The notes beneath the pieces are model-generated. The model saw only the letters and a program-made list of their open reading frames with translations, was not told where the DNA came from and ran no database searches. Shown piece by piece: positions 32,992-44,633 of a DNA stretch of 64,000 nucleotides. This stretch comes from Aquilaria yunnanensis. Lineage: Eukaryota; Streptophyta; Magnoliopsida; Malvales; Thymelaeaceae. Where the stretch lies: positions 87,151,501-87,215,500 of the forward strand of contig CM077595.1 in NCBI GenBank assembly GCA_039654915.1. The letters run 5' to 3'. The translations under genes and the position numbers were made by a program. How positions within the stretch are numbered: position 1 is the stretch's first letter; every line of letters starts with the position of its first letter.

Positions 32992-33838
32992 TAGGGATGA
33001 AAGTTTGAGTTAATGGGTTGGGTTTTGGGTTAAAACCTAACTTTTATACTTTGTCACTAACCCAAAAAAGTATAACCCTAACTAACCTTAATTGTACGAA
33101 AAAAAGAGACATACCCTAACCTTAAAATTTTGATGTTAAGGTTGCGTTTGGGCCTTCTTTCTCCCCTGCTTATGCTTCATGCTTGGTGATCTTTTCTTTT
33201 GCTGTTGTTCTCTCCTCACGCCCTATATTCAAAGACCTACTCATTTGTTTGTGTTGGCTTCACCTTTACTACATTAAAATGGTAAATGTGATAAAAGTGA
33301 TGGCTGAGAAAGGGATATGAAAAATGACGGCCAAGAGAGGAAGATTAACAACTGAGAAAGGAGGTGACAGACGAGAAGGGGAGGTGAAAAAGTGATGGCA
33401 AATAGAGGGACATAAGATAGTGATGATGAAAGAGAAACAACAGGTACTGGTGGTTGAGAGAAGAATAAACAAAGAGGACAAATGGAGGTGGCAACAAACA
33501 AACGAACAATACTTTTAAGAATAGAAGTATAAGAATGGGCAAGCGGGTTGTGTTAGTTTAGGAGACGTAGGATGAGCTATGTTATGTAATGGGCTAGAGG
33601 TTAAATAGGATGGGTTATGGGGTGGGCTAAGTATGGGAAATGGTCTCAAAACATATAAAAAATCAGGTTATATTAGGTTGTTTTGGGTTAACCTGGTCCA
33701 AATCAATATTAGAGATCCTGGAAATAAGTTGGGGCTAGGTTGGGTTAGCCTGAATGTACGTTTTTCTACCTTTGTAACCTGACTTGAACCAAAAAATTTA
33801 GGTCAGAGTTGGCTTTCTATTTGTAGCTTGCACACCTA
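32992..33838. mobile_element. Possible hAT-like non-autonomous element
   Basis: The segment begins TAGGGATGAAAG and ends CTTGCACACCTA, whose complement TAGGTGTGCAAG matches at 9 of 12 positions. Both ends have inner GGGTTGGGTT/AACCTGGTCC-like blocks, common in plant hAT-derived elements. No convincing 8-bp duplication is left. The interior (33269-33542) is a purine-rich strand with 'gatggcaaatagaggg'-like phrases and no transposase. Confidence 0.3.
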
Positions 33839-35400
33839 GCTTTAACCAAAGTATTAAATGCCGTTACATTATCACTAGGTATATCGGAACCCATAAATTC
33901 TAGGCATATAGCATGGTATATTTCGTAGCATACAATTATTATTTTCAAAAGAAAAAAAAATTATTATTTTAAGATGAAATACATTAAATAAAAGTTTTTT
34001 TTATACCTTTTTATATGTATTCTAATTTTTTTGCCATAATTCCCAATATAAATAAAATATATATGAAAGGCAATATCTTTTTATAAAAAAACATAAAAAC
34101 TAGAATATATAAAGCAAAATAAATGTTATGTTATGTAACAATTACATGTATTTTGTGATATACTACAGTATTTTGATAAAATGTACGTAAAGGTAAGCGG
34201 TACGAGAAATACTATAAAATACCATGGTATATCACATTTTATTCCACTTGAAAAATGAAAAAAAATATAAAAACATTTGTATTACGCACCGCTTACTTGC
34301 TGTAAGTGGTATATCATGGTATTAAAGACTATGACTTTAATTGACCTCACCAAATAGCTAGCTAGCATGTATATATGAAATTAACAAATCCGACTATTAT
34401 GTCACTCATAGAAATTGCCTTGTTGTTTCATTAGTAATAAATATTATTTCATTGATATAAATTGGTTGTTCTATAATGTGTTGTTTATTATGTAAAAATT
34501 ATTTTTTTCGTAAATAATATTACTCTATTCAGTAAAAAATTTTATTCTATTCATACAAATTTATTGTTCCATAAAATACTGTTTATTTTATAAGAAGTAT
34601 TGTTCCGTAAAATACTATTTATTTTATAAGAAGTATTGTTCTGTAAATAATATTGTTACATTTAATAAGAAATGTTATTTCACTCATATAAATTTATTAT
34701 TCCATAAAATGTTGTTCATTTTATAAAAATATTATTTTAAAAATGATATTATACCATTCAATAATAAATATTATTTCACTCATATAAATTTATTGTTTCA
34801 TAAATATTATTCTGTATGTGGTAATAAATTGAAATTTTTATTTGTTGTCTCCAATTTTCTCGTCTAGGGTTTTATTTAGGATTTTTTTCTCTTCTTTTCC
34901 AATTTTCATACAATATTCTCTTTGTTGCTAATCTGTCTTCATGATTTCAACCTAACACTTGCTGTTGTGGCTGCTCCTCTATCTGATTTTTTTTTGGCTC
35001 TTTGATTTTTTCTTTACTGTTCTTTATCCTTGCTTTGTCTTTTTTGTTTCCTATCTCTGTTGATTTACTTGTTCTAAGTCTTTGTGTTGGTTTTTATCTT
35101 TTGCCTCCTTGTGCTTCATTTGCTCTTGTGGCCTTTATCTTGATCTTTCTTTTTTATTTGTTTGTGTGTTTATCTGTAGTTCTTTTCCTTTAGTATCCAG
35201 TCAACTTTTGTTTCTTGAAATTATTCTGCTGCTTGGTCATTTTTTGTTGTTTTTTTTTCCTTTGCTAGTTTATAGTCATATCAAGTTGTATATGTCATTG
35301 TTTCCTTTTCCTGCTTCCTTGTCCTTCTAGCTGGGATATGCTATAGGCTTTCCTTTTGTGGTGTTTTTCCTCTCCATCTTCTTGGTCAATTGTGCTGTTT
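33839..35400. other. Intergenic AT- and T-rich DNA
   Basis: Non-coding. It includes the tandem array 34430-34810. 34980-35330 is T-rich and intron-like, and the hydrophobic ORFs read there are composition artefacts. Confidence 0.5.
34430..34810. repeat. Imperfect tandem array, ~45-100 bp period
   Basis: Repeated phrases are 'aataaatattatttcactca', 'tataaatttattgttccata', 'aaatactgtttattttataa' and 'gaagtattgttc'. Five or more diverged partial units are present. Non-coding. Confidence 0.7.
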
Positions 35401-35554
35401 AATGGAAAGGCTTAAGAAAGGATTCTTCTTTGGGGATAGGTTTCAATTGTCTTTACCTCCACAAAGGTGATTGATAATGGAAAAAACAAAATATTGTGTT
35501 GGATGGGTTATCTTAATTCTGTAAAGATGATATGGCCAACTTAAGTTCTACGGA

Positions 35555-36608
35555 GGATTGTATCAGTGAGTGGAATCACTACTTAAAGAAAGTGAGGTTA
35601 AGGGTGAGTTATTGAATCTATTTATGTTTGAGGTAAATGATTTTGAAAAGCTTTGTCTTGATGAGTGGACTCACTTACAGAGAATTAATGGTAAGAAGGC
35701 TTATTATGTTCCATCAATACAATATGTTCTCTTATCATTTTGTTTAACAAAATACCATAATGTCTTTCAACTAGCCAACCCATTAGTTGAGAAATCAATA
35801 ACTTTAGACTTAGAAAATGAAAATTTAAAGCTTAAATCTATTTTTGAGAACCATTAGTTGGAGCATGAGACAAAAGTATGAATGGTTTACGGTTTGATAA
35901 AAGTGACATAAGCTAAAAGTTCACATCTTGCTCAAGAATTAAGTAAGACTAAGGAGGAACTCTAGGCCACAACATCTGACTCCCAAGTGGAATTGGCAAA
36001 TCTTGAACACAAGAATTGGCTGATCCAACAAGAATTAGATTCTCTAAGGGTAAAAGCTTGTCAAGAATCTATTGAGCCTTTGGATATATCTAAACTTCTA
36101 ATTGCGAGCAAACTAAGGGTAATGATCTTTACTTCTCATACGGAGGTAACCTGGGTTAGTTTTAAGTGAAAGAGAGCTTTTCACATCTACTTGAATTGTG
36201 ACAATTTGAAACATTTTCAACTCTTGTTGTACAAAGCCTAAAGGACATGCAAATATTCCTTTAAGGCTTCATTTGTATGCTCAAAAAGGGGTTCCTCTAC
36301 CTCCTAGAGGCAAAGTTTGCCACCAATCTCTTTTTACACAAGGGCCTCCTTAAAATAGCCATGCAACAACAGATTATAAGAGCTTAGGGCAGACTAAAAA
36401 TCCAGATTACTTTAATTTTCAAGCTCAAGAGTCACCTAGTCATGAAATGAATAAGGTTAAAAGAAAGAGGAAGGAAAATAAACATTGTTACAAGAAGCAT
36501 CTTTATAACAATCATATGGCATTGACATTGAACCCGGTAGAGATAGGTTTCAATCCCCATCATGTTAAGAAGAGATCTTTTATCCATCTCAAAACTTTCT
36601 CAAGGTAC
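35555..36608 (+). pseudogene. Decayed ORF of unknown family, interrupted by the copia element
   Basis: Broken plus-strand frames with coding character. From 35570 a 95-codon frame includes FEVNDFEKLCLDEWTHLQRI, then Leu/Glu/Lys-rich helical segments (ENENLKLK; 35987 onward ELANLEHKNWLIQQELDSLR), suggesting a coiled coil. A further segment near 36230-36340 is Pro/Lys-rich, and near 36500 a frame reads NHMALTLNPVEIGFNPHHVK up to the copia LTR. After the element (from 40738) a frame continues KSLKASSQLLNNKGHV, which resembles the downstream side of the same ORF. Retrotransposon gag or an unknown plant protein are both possible. I do not recognise it. Confidence 0.3.
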
Positions 36609-36786
36609 TGTTAGAGAGTCAAATTTGTAAATATTTGTTTTCCTTATGTATTCCTTGATTATAAAGGATTAATTGTAGAATAGCCAAATTATAGCACTGA
36701 TAGAAGCTAGCCAACTGTATATATATTCCCTCTCGGACATCAATAAAAATCATCCCAATAAACTTTTTCATTCTTTCATCCTTTTA
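36609..36786 (+). repeat. 5' LTR of the old copia
   Basis: 178 bp. It shares 'aaatatttgttttccttatg', 'tattccttgatt' and 'tgtatatatattccctct' with the 3' copy. The element ends in TA in both copies if the adjacent primer-binding site defines the border. Confidence 0.85.
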
Positions 36787-37199
36787 TGATATTAGAGCAA
36801 GTTCGAAACTGCCCTAGCCATTGTAAAAAAATAACCCACTTGATGAAACCAAAGTGGCCTACACATAAGGAGTTGTGTTAAGTGGGAAAATCCTACATGG
36901 CTAAGAAAATGGCTTAAGTCAATGCTTTATATGGTTATAAAGCATCTCATGTACATCTTTTTTCATCGTCTCTCTTTCCAGATTTGATTTCATCTTCATC
37001 AATCTATCTTGCTGTTGTCACCACCGTCGAGTTTTGCTATTTCTTCATCTCTACCATTGTTCTCCAAACTTCATGATTGAAGATGGTCAATGCCAAGCTC
37101 GGTCTACCCGCTAAACTCTTATCTGTCAAAAGTGTCGCTCAGTTACCTACTATACAAGGTATCCTAAGTTTATCTAAAATTCAGTTAAATCGTTAGATC

Positions 37200-40100
37200 A
37201 TAAAAAATGGCACAACAGATTATATTGCATCGTCATCAGATACTCTTATATGTGTTAGCAAGGGTCATTCACTACTGCCTATACTGTTGCTAAGTGGAGA
37301 AAAGGCTCCAATTATTTTTATTGGATCTCTGCCTTTGAATTCCAAATATCATTTGTATAAAATGTTATGTGTTTTGACTTTCAAAGTTGATTTGATATGT
37401 ATTAGTTGACTTGTACATTGATTGAATTGCTCAATGATCTTTTTCCCTATCTAGTGAATTTTGTAGGACTTGGCTATGAGCAAGATGATTGGTTTGGGTA
37501 AACAGCTTGACGGTCTCTACTATTTGGTAGCATTAGTGTTGAAGAAAACCTTGATCGATTCCCATTCATCGCCAAATCATCATTCGGATTGCAATCTCAC
37601 AATCTCACCTACTGACCTCTAGCACAATTATCTAGTTCATATTTTTCATTCCCCTTTAAAACTTATTGCCAAAAACTTCTTGAATTTTTTAATTCAGTCT
37701 GTTAATGCTTGCCCTATTTGTCTTTTAGCTAAGCAAACTTGTTTACCTTTTGGTCTTAGCTCTATTTCATCTGCCAAATCTTTTGATCTTATTCATTGTG
37801 ATATTTGGGATTTTTATAGGCATCCATCTCTTTCTGGTGCTCATTATTTTCTTATATTTATTGATGATTTCTTATAGTTCACTTGGATTTTTTTAATTTG
37901 TCAGAAGCATGAGAAACCATCTTCATTAAAAAAAAACTTCCTTTGTCTCTACCAAATTTTCTTATTGCGTAAAAAGTGTTTGTACTGATAATGGTGGATA
38001 GTTCATTTCATTGCAAAAATTTTTAAACACTATTAAGTTTATACGTCTTGGCAAAATGGGGTTGTAAAGCATAAACATCGCCATATTCTTGAAATTACAT
38101 GAGCCTTAAAAATCCATGCTAATCTTCCCCCAAACTTTTGGGAATAATGTATTCTCATCACTGTACACATTATCAATAGGTTGCCCATACCCATTCTCTA
38201 TTTTGAAACTCTTTTTTAGCATCTTTTCTCTAAATCACCATCATTTTCACATCTCTGAGTTTTTTGTTGTTTAGCATATGCTACTAATGTCCACCATTCA
38301 CACAAATTTGATAATCATGCTAAAAAATATGTTTTCATCAATTATCCAATTAGTCAAATGGCATTTAAGTTTTACGATCTTTCCGTTCATAGGGTTTTTG
38401 CTAGTTGAGATATAAAATTTCATGAACATATTTTTCCATATAATACAATTCAGACTCCTTCTTTTGGTTAGGCCCAGCCTAACAACCCTAGACCTTATCA
38501 ATTGATTGAGGCAAATGTGTATTTTGATTATTACCTTGTCTCTCTCAAAATTTCCAATCCATCTCCAGTTGATAATGAGACAACCACTACCAACCCAACT
38601 CTCGCTCCATTCAAAACCTACACTCGTTATCACAAAAATGTTTATACACCTTTACTAGAAATCCAGTAACTTCCTTTCTGTCCCTATCTATCAATCGATT
38701 TTTGCCCATTGAATCCGCAATTCCCTAATCAGCATCACTAATTCCATCATCATTACGTCTATCTTCCTATCCCTAGTCCTTCTTAGTCCACCATTACCAC
38801 CCTTAACTGAGTCTTTTCATCACTCTAGTCACCCCTATAATCTATAAATAAAATTATAGGATTATGTCAACTCTTACGCCATACAAGTTTGCTCCAACCG
38901 ATCAAATCTTTTACTTCTAGATTCAAATAAAAGCACTTGATATCTGATGTCCAATTATATATCTTATCATCGATACAAGCATGAGTACAAATCTTTCATA
39001 GTTCATGCTAGCAAAGCTGTAGAACCATAATCCTACATCGAAGTCACTGCTCATCTTGAATGGTAGGCAATGATGCAGTCAAAATGAAAGGCACTCAAGG
39101 CTAATGTTACATGGACTCTCACCCTTCTTCTAGCTGGTAAAAGACTATTTGGCTATCATTGGGTATATAAAATCAAGCACAAGGCTAATGGTTCCATCAA
39201 GAGGTATAAAGCCAGTTTGGTGGCCAAGGGATTCATTTAATTGGAAGGTTTTGATTATCAAGATACATTCTTTGCCACTACTAAGATCATTTCTGTTCGT
39301 TGTTTGCTTGTCTTAGCAGTTGCTTGAGGTTGGTCCCTCCACCAGTTAAATGTCAACATTGCATTCCTCTATGGAAATCTTCATGAAGAAATATGTCTCC
39401 ACCACCAAGGCTTCAGAAACAGGGGATGAACATCTAGTATGTCATCTGCATAAATCACTCTATAGCTTAAAATGAGCCTCATGCCAGTGGTTTGCAAAAT
39501 TTTCATAAGCCATTCGATTAGCTGGTTATGTGCAATCCAAAGATGACTACTCATTATTTACCACAAGATGAGATAAATTTTTTACAGCTCTTTTAATATA
39601 TGTTGATGATATCCTGATTATTGGAAATGATCCTATGAGTATTGTTAATATTAAAAAATTTCTACGTAACAATTTCTGTCTTAAGGATCTCAAGGAATTA
39701 AAGTATTTTTTAGGAATCAAAATTTCTACTTCTAAAAGTAGGATTTTTATCTCCCAATGAAAGTATGCACTAAAAAATTATTGAGGATGTAGGGTTGTTG
39801 GGCACAGCTCCCATTGATACTCATATGGACAAAGAATTGAAGCTGTCAAACAAGAGTGATTTGCTCAAAGATCAAGGCTGCTATAGAAGATTAGTTGGCT
39901 GACTGATATACTTAACAATTTCAAGGCCAAATATCACATATTATGTACGTGTCTTGAGTAGGTTTATGCACCAACCTCAGAAACTTCATATCAAGGCAAC
40001 TCTTTGAGTTGTTTGATACTTGATAGGTGCACTTGGCCTGGGCATATTCTTTTCCTCAAATAATGATTTCAGACTACAAGCATACTTGGATTCAGATTGG

Positions 40101-40510
40101 ACAGATTATCCATTTACTGGAAGGTCAACTACTAGTTATTGTGTTTTCATTGGGCCTTCATTAATATCTTGGAGATCAAAATGATGAAGAATAGTGTCTC
40201 TTTCTTCGGCCGAGGCCAAGTATCTTGCAATGATTGGAGCTTATTGTGAGTTAACATGACTTCGGTATCTATTGAGAGACTTGGGATTTGTCCATCACGA
40301 ACCATCTATAGTGTATTGTAACAACAAAGCTGCTCTGCATATTATAGCCAATCCAATCTTCCATGAGTGAATTAAACACATCAAAATGGATTGCACTACA
40401 TTAGGGACAATATTTAAGGTGGTTCTGTAGTTACAAAATTTGTGACTTCTATGCATTAATTGGCAAACATCCTAACAAAAAATTTGGGGAATTAGGGTTT
40501 CATGCCCATG
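37200..40510 (+). pseudogene. copia pol remnant (protease end, integrase, RT, RNase H)
   Basis: Many stops and frameshifts. In order: NGTTDYIASSS near 37205, a decayed protease active-site region; the zinc-binding and start of the integrase core at 37680-37880 (CPICLLAKQTCLPFG, FDLIHCDIWD, HYFLIFIDDF); VWQNGVV-like integrase remains near 38050; RT near 39150-39720, with TFFATTKIISVRCLLVLAVA-type sequence, the polymerase motif YVDDILIIGN near 39600 and LKDLKELKYFLGIKIS; and RNase H from about 40080 (SWRS, SSAEAKYLAMI, YCNNKAALHIIANPIFHE). About 400 bp between the primer-binding site and 37200 is not gag-like, so gag was lost or replaced. Confidence 0.85.
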
Positions 40511-40559
40511 GTTCGTAAGTTGAGGGTGCAGGGTATCCACTCTTCAACCTGAAGGGAAG

Positions 40560-40737
40560 TGTCAGAATGTCAAATCTGTAAATATTTATTTTTCTTATGT
40601 ATTCCTTGATTGTAGAGGATTGACTGTAGAATAGCCAAATTGCAACACTAATATAAGCTAGCTAGTTGTATATATATTCCCTCTTAGACATCAATGAAAA
40701 TCATCCTAATAAACTCCATATTTCTTTCATCATTTTA
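40560..40737 (+). repeat. 3' LTR of the old copia
   Basis: 178 bp, the same length as the 5' LTR, so only substitutions separate them, mostly transitions. Confidence 0.85.
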
Positions 40738-40742
40738 AGTAC

Positions 40743-41319
40743 AAGTCTTTGAAAGCTAGTAGCCAATTGCTCAATAATAAGGGTCACGTACTTAACTTTG
40801 TTTTACTAAGTCTTGGGTGTAAACGTGAGTAATTGGACAATATTTATCTGCTTGTAATGTGCTATTAATCAATTACATTGGATGAGATGACAGATGACAA
40901 GATCAAGATTTTTTCAAATCACTTTTCTCAAACCGCTCAATAGGAAAACCAAATGGTTATTTCTTTGAATGGCTCTTGCTAAGATATATAGCAACTTATG
41001 GTTATGATTTTTTAATTTTTCTATTTCCCTTTTTGTTATTTCTTTCTTTTTATTAAAAAAATAAGTGCATGGTACATATACTCATTTTTTGAATTTGAAG
41101 CCGACAAAGGAATAGAGTTGAAAAGGCACTATAAGCACTATAAAAGGGCACGTGATGAACCTAACTTCGGATAAAGAAGTCTATATCTTCACTACTATTT
41201 ATCTACTACAATTGCAAGTGGCTAGTGTCTTCTACTCTAACAAGAGAAGAAAATCCATTTCCATTCTTTTTAGCCACATTTTCATAGAGAATCAAATTGC
41301 AGTCTTGAAACCTCCATAA
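40743..41319. other. Flank between the old copia and the cyanoalanine synthase pseudogene
   Basis: The first ~200 bp may continue the ORF interrupted by the copia insertion. The rest would hold the promoter of the pseudogene; I see no clear core promoter. An ORF on the minus strand at 41206-41505 is the antisense shadow of the pseudogene's first exon. Confidence 0.4.
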
Positions 41320-43894
41320 ATGGTGACTCTTGCTCGGGGCTTCCTCAGAAGAAGGTCTCCAGCCTGTGATTCTTGTACCAGATTGTTCTCCCCTCAACCC
41401 ATCATTGAGTTTCCATCTTTTACCTAAAGGGTCAGAAATCTCCCCAAGGATCTCTCTGCCACTAATATAAAAAAACATGTTTATCAAGTTTTCCTTTTCC
41501 CCCATTTTTCATTTATTTTTTTTCTTTTTCATTTATTACTTGTACCTTTTTCAATAGTATATACATAAAATTATTTGTGAGTCTAAGTCAAAGCATCATA
41601 TAATGACTAGACTTTATCCCATCCTATTCCAATCTCTTGGACCAATGGAAAGTTTGAACTTTAACACCAGCGAAAATTGTTGTATTCTACATATTTTCGT
41701 TGTCGACATATTTTCCTCTAAATTTTGTTTTCTGACTATTATGTTTCAGCTAGTTGGGAGAAGTCCACTTGTGTTTCTCAATAAAATGGCAGAAGGGTGT
41801 AAAGCATATATTACGGTGAAGCAAAAGATGATGCAACCTACTGCTAAAGTCAAAGACTTTCCCCCTGCTAGTTTCCATCACATAGTTCTTTCCCCTAAGC
41901 TTCATTCCACTTGATATCGAAGTTCTTTGAATGTTTTGTTTAACTAGTCCCTTGGCCCTTAATGTGAATGTTTCTAGATGGCACTTACTTATAAGTTTGA
42001 ATTAGGCCAATGTTTAGGATTGGTCCCTTTTAAATTGCATATTCTCTATTTCATGGCTATATGTTCTTAAGATGTATTATATAGATCAAGTGGAAATAAC
42101 TAAATCATCTTCGCTTGTAAACCAACATTGGCCATGATCAATGATGCAGAAAAGAAAAACTTAATTAGTTCATAAGGTTAGATAAAAAGGATTTCCAAAA
42201 CTTTGATTTGATTTTAAAGGAGTTGGTTTTGTGATCTGAGATTTTTAGTTTTGATATTAAACAACTCTGATAGAGCCTACATTAGGAAATATAGGAATCG
42301 ACATGGCCTTCATGGAAACCATGAAAGGTTATAAAATGGTCCTCACCACGCCATCCTACACAAGCTTGGAAAGGAAAATGACCATGAGAACATTCAGGGC
42401 TGACTTGATTTTCACTGACCCTACTAAGGGAATAGGATGAACAGTTAAGAAGGCATACAAACTTCTAGAATACACACCAAATGTTTTTATGTTGCAACAA
42501 TTCTTAAATCCAGCTAACACTCAGGTGCATATTCTTTAACCTTTGGACCTCAACCAATTTATATTTACTAGTCCCATTTCTTGGGGCATACTACTACTGA
42601 CAAATCCACTGATTTTAACCTTTGACAAAAAGGTGCAATTCAAAACAACAGGTCCTGAAATATGATAAGACAATCTTGGAAATGTGGACATTTTTATAAT
42701 GGGAATATGTAGTGGTGGGGCAGTATCTAGTGTTGGGAAGTACCTTAAGTCCAAAAACCCCAATGTTAAGGTAAGTTTTTGTGTCTTATGATGCATTAAA
42801 CATGTCATTCCACTTCTTTGGTTTATCTTAGTCCAAATTAATGTGGCAGATATATGGAGTGGGACCGGTTGAAATTAATACATTGAATGGTGGCAAACCA
42901 AGTAAAATTTCTTTTTAGCTATGGTTCTGAATTGTCTATAGAAAGTAATAGGGACATGATTTAAGGGCTTACAACTTCATAGAATTTTACTGAAATTTAT
43001 AAGTTAGGCCTCTAAGTGAGATGACAAGGTCTTTAACCTTCCATCCACATGACCAGGGTTTAAATTCCATCTTCTTTATACCCTCGTCCAATTTACCAGA
43101 AGAAAAAGGGAATGAAGGTTATTGATAAAAAAATTTGTACTTTATCTACAGTTTTTAGAATTAAACACTTCAAATAGAGGATCATACTGTGCTTGATCAT
43201 GGTTGTAACATAGAATTCTACAACTTGTTCACACTGTTAATCCAAATAGGTCCTCATCACATTACTGACAATAGGGTTGGATTCAAGCTAGATATATTGG
43301 ACATGGGTGTGATGGAAAAAGTTATTGAGGGAAAGCTAAAAGCTTGATGTTGAAGCACATTTGGTGGGAATAGTTTCTGCATGAAGGAAAGAATTCAATC
43401 ATAAATTTTTGTTGTACGGATTACTTTGTCATAGGTTAACAGTGACGATGCAGTAAACATGGCCAGAAAATTAGCATTGAAAAAAGGGCTAATGGTAATA
43501 AAAAGAAAATATTTGCAACAAATCTTGGGGTTCATTATATATATAACCATCTTATTTGGTGACATGCTTTTTGGTTTCTAAAATTTATTTTTGTTTTATT
43601 GATTTCTTAGGTGGGAATATCATGAGGAGAAAACACTGTTGCAATACTTAGACTAGCAAGAATGCCAGAAAACAAAGGCAAGCTGATTGTGATCAATTCA
43701 ATCATCTCTATGTATATACCACCTAGACAGTTTATAATTTATCGTTGGATAAATAAAAGTCTCAATATATACCTTATCCTGAACTAAACTTTTAAATGGT
43801 TTATTCGATTTTTGGGGAGCGATATTCGTCATTAGTCCTGTTTCAAGAGCTGAGGAAAGAGGCTGAGGTCATGCAACCGGTTCCAATTGACTAA
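41320..43894 (+). pseudogene. CAS: Beta-cyanoalanine synthase / cysteine synthase (mitochondrial type) pseudogene with introns kept
   Basis: The enzyme joins cysteine and cyanide to cyanoalanine using PLP. Recognisable exons: 1, 41320-41487 (Arg-rich transit-like MVTLARGFLRRRSPA, TAA at codon 36, then ATNIKKHVYQ and a GT donor); 2, 41750-41857 (LVGRSPLVFLNKMAEG; PLP lysine in TAKVKD kept); 3, ~42128-42171 (LAMINDAEKKNLI); 4, ~42261-42534 (EPTLGN for the usual EPTSGN; YKMVLTTPSYTSLERKMTM; TGA within the KGIG segment; ends NPANTQ at GT); 5, 42633-42770 (TGPEI then two stops; SGGAVSSVGKYLKSKNP); 6, ~43245-43330 (GPHHITDNRVGFKLDILDMG); 7, 43435-43494 (VNSDDAVNMARKLALKKGLM); 8, 43611-~43700 (TGA where GISSG is expected; RLARMPENKGKLIV); 9, 43811-43894 (FGERYSSLVLFQELRKEAE, ends PVPID). 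Retained introns mean a DNA-level duplicate, not a retrocopy. Several stops, a damaged exon 2-3 junction and lost motif residues exclude function. Confidence 0.93.
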
Positions 43895-44240
43895 TCAAAC
43901 AACAATGGACTACTTAATAATAGAACTCTCTTATGTGAAATTGAACTCCATCTTATATGTAAAGAGTTACAACTCTATAACTCTGCATTACAAAAGTTAA
44001 ATGTTGAAATTGCAATGTTTGTGTTTATTATGAAGAAAACTCAACTTTTTGATTTTAATGAATGAATTCCTAATGGCTTGAACCACTTGATCTATTCCTA
44101 ACTATTGATACATGCATGCAGACAAGGTGAAATCCTTAACTTGCCCCAACTTTTGTAACCAAGCACGATTATACCTTACTTCAATAGACCCAAAAGGAGA
44201 ATTCAAGCTTACCCAGTCATTGTTGGATATCTAGATAGAA
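43895..44240. other. 3' flank of the CAS pseudogene
   Basis: No feature seen; AT-rich. Confidence 0.4.
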
Positions 44241-44633
44241 ATCTTATTTTAGCTATAGAGGCCAAGTTCCATGGCAGCTTAAAGGCATTTGTGAAGATTT
44301 TGCCAGTTTAGCTGATTAGTTCAACTCTGGTCATTTGGATTGGTAGCTAGAAGTCTACATATTGTTGTGTTGCTTTTAGCGGAAATTGGAGCTACTAGAG
44401 GTTGAGATTGCATGATGGACTTGAAGTCTTTCACGGATCTTATTTTAGCTATAGAGGCCAAGTTCCATGGCAGCTTAAAGGCCTTTATGAAGATTTTTTC
44501 CAATTTAGCTGATCAGTTCAACTCTGATAATTTAGATTGGTAGCTAGAAGTCTACATATTGTTGTGTTGCTTTTAGTGGAAATTAGAGCTACTAGAGGTT
44601 GAGATTGCATGATGGACTTGAAATCCTTCATGG
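44241..44633. repeat. 196-bp tandem duplication
   Basis: Units 44241-44436 and 44437-44633 share nearly all of their sequence (by eye above 90%), starting 'atcttattttagctatagag' and ending 'gacttgaagtctttcacgg' or its variant. Non-coding. The small ORFs across it on the minus strand are not conserved. Confidence 0.85.

Larger units (their letters stand above)
36609..40737 (+). mobile_element. Ty1/copia LTR retrotransposon, old and degenerate
   Basis: Two 178-bp LTRs (36609-36786, 40560-40737) begin TGTTAG/TGTCAG and differ at about 28 positions (~16%), so the insertion is old. A mutated tRNA-iMet site (TGATATTAGAGCAAG, 36787-36801) follows the left LTR and a purine tract (GAAGGGAAG) precedes the right one. 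The flanks ggtac (36604-36608) and agtac (40738-40742) are a plausible 4/5 target duplication. An alternative LTR end at the CA 8 bp earlier leaves no duplication. Integrase, RT and RNase H are in the copia order; a normal gag is missing. Confidence 0.88.

Noticed and set aside
34980..35330. Hydrophobic ORFs resembling membrane proteins
   Set aside because: The DNA is T-rich, which gives Phe/Leu/Ser-rich frames by composition alone.
41206..41505. 99-codon minus-strand ORF
   Set aside because: Antisense of the first exon of the CAS pseudogene.
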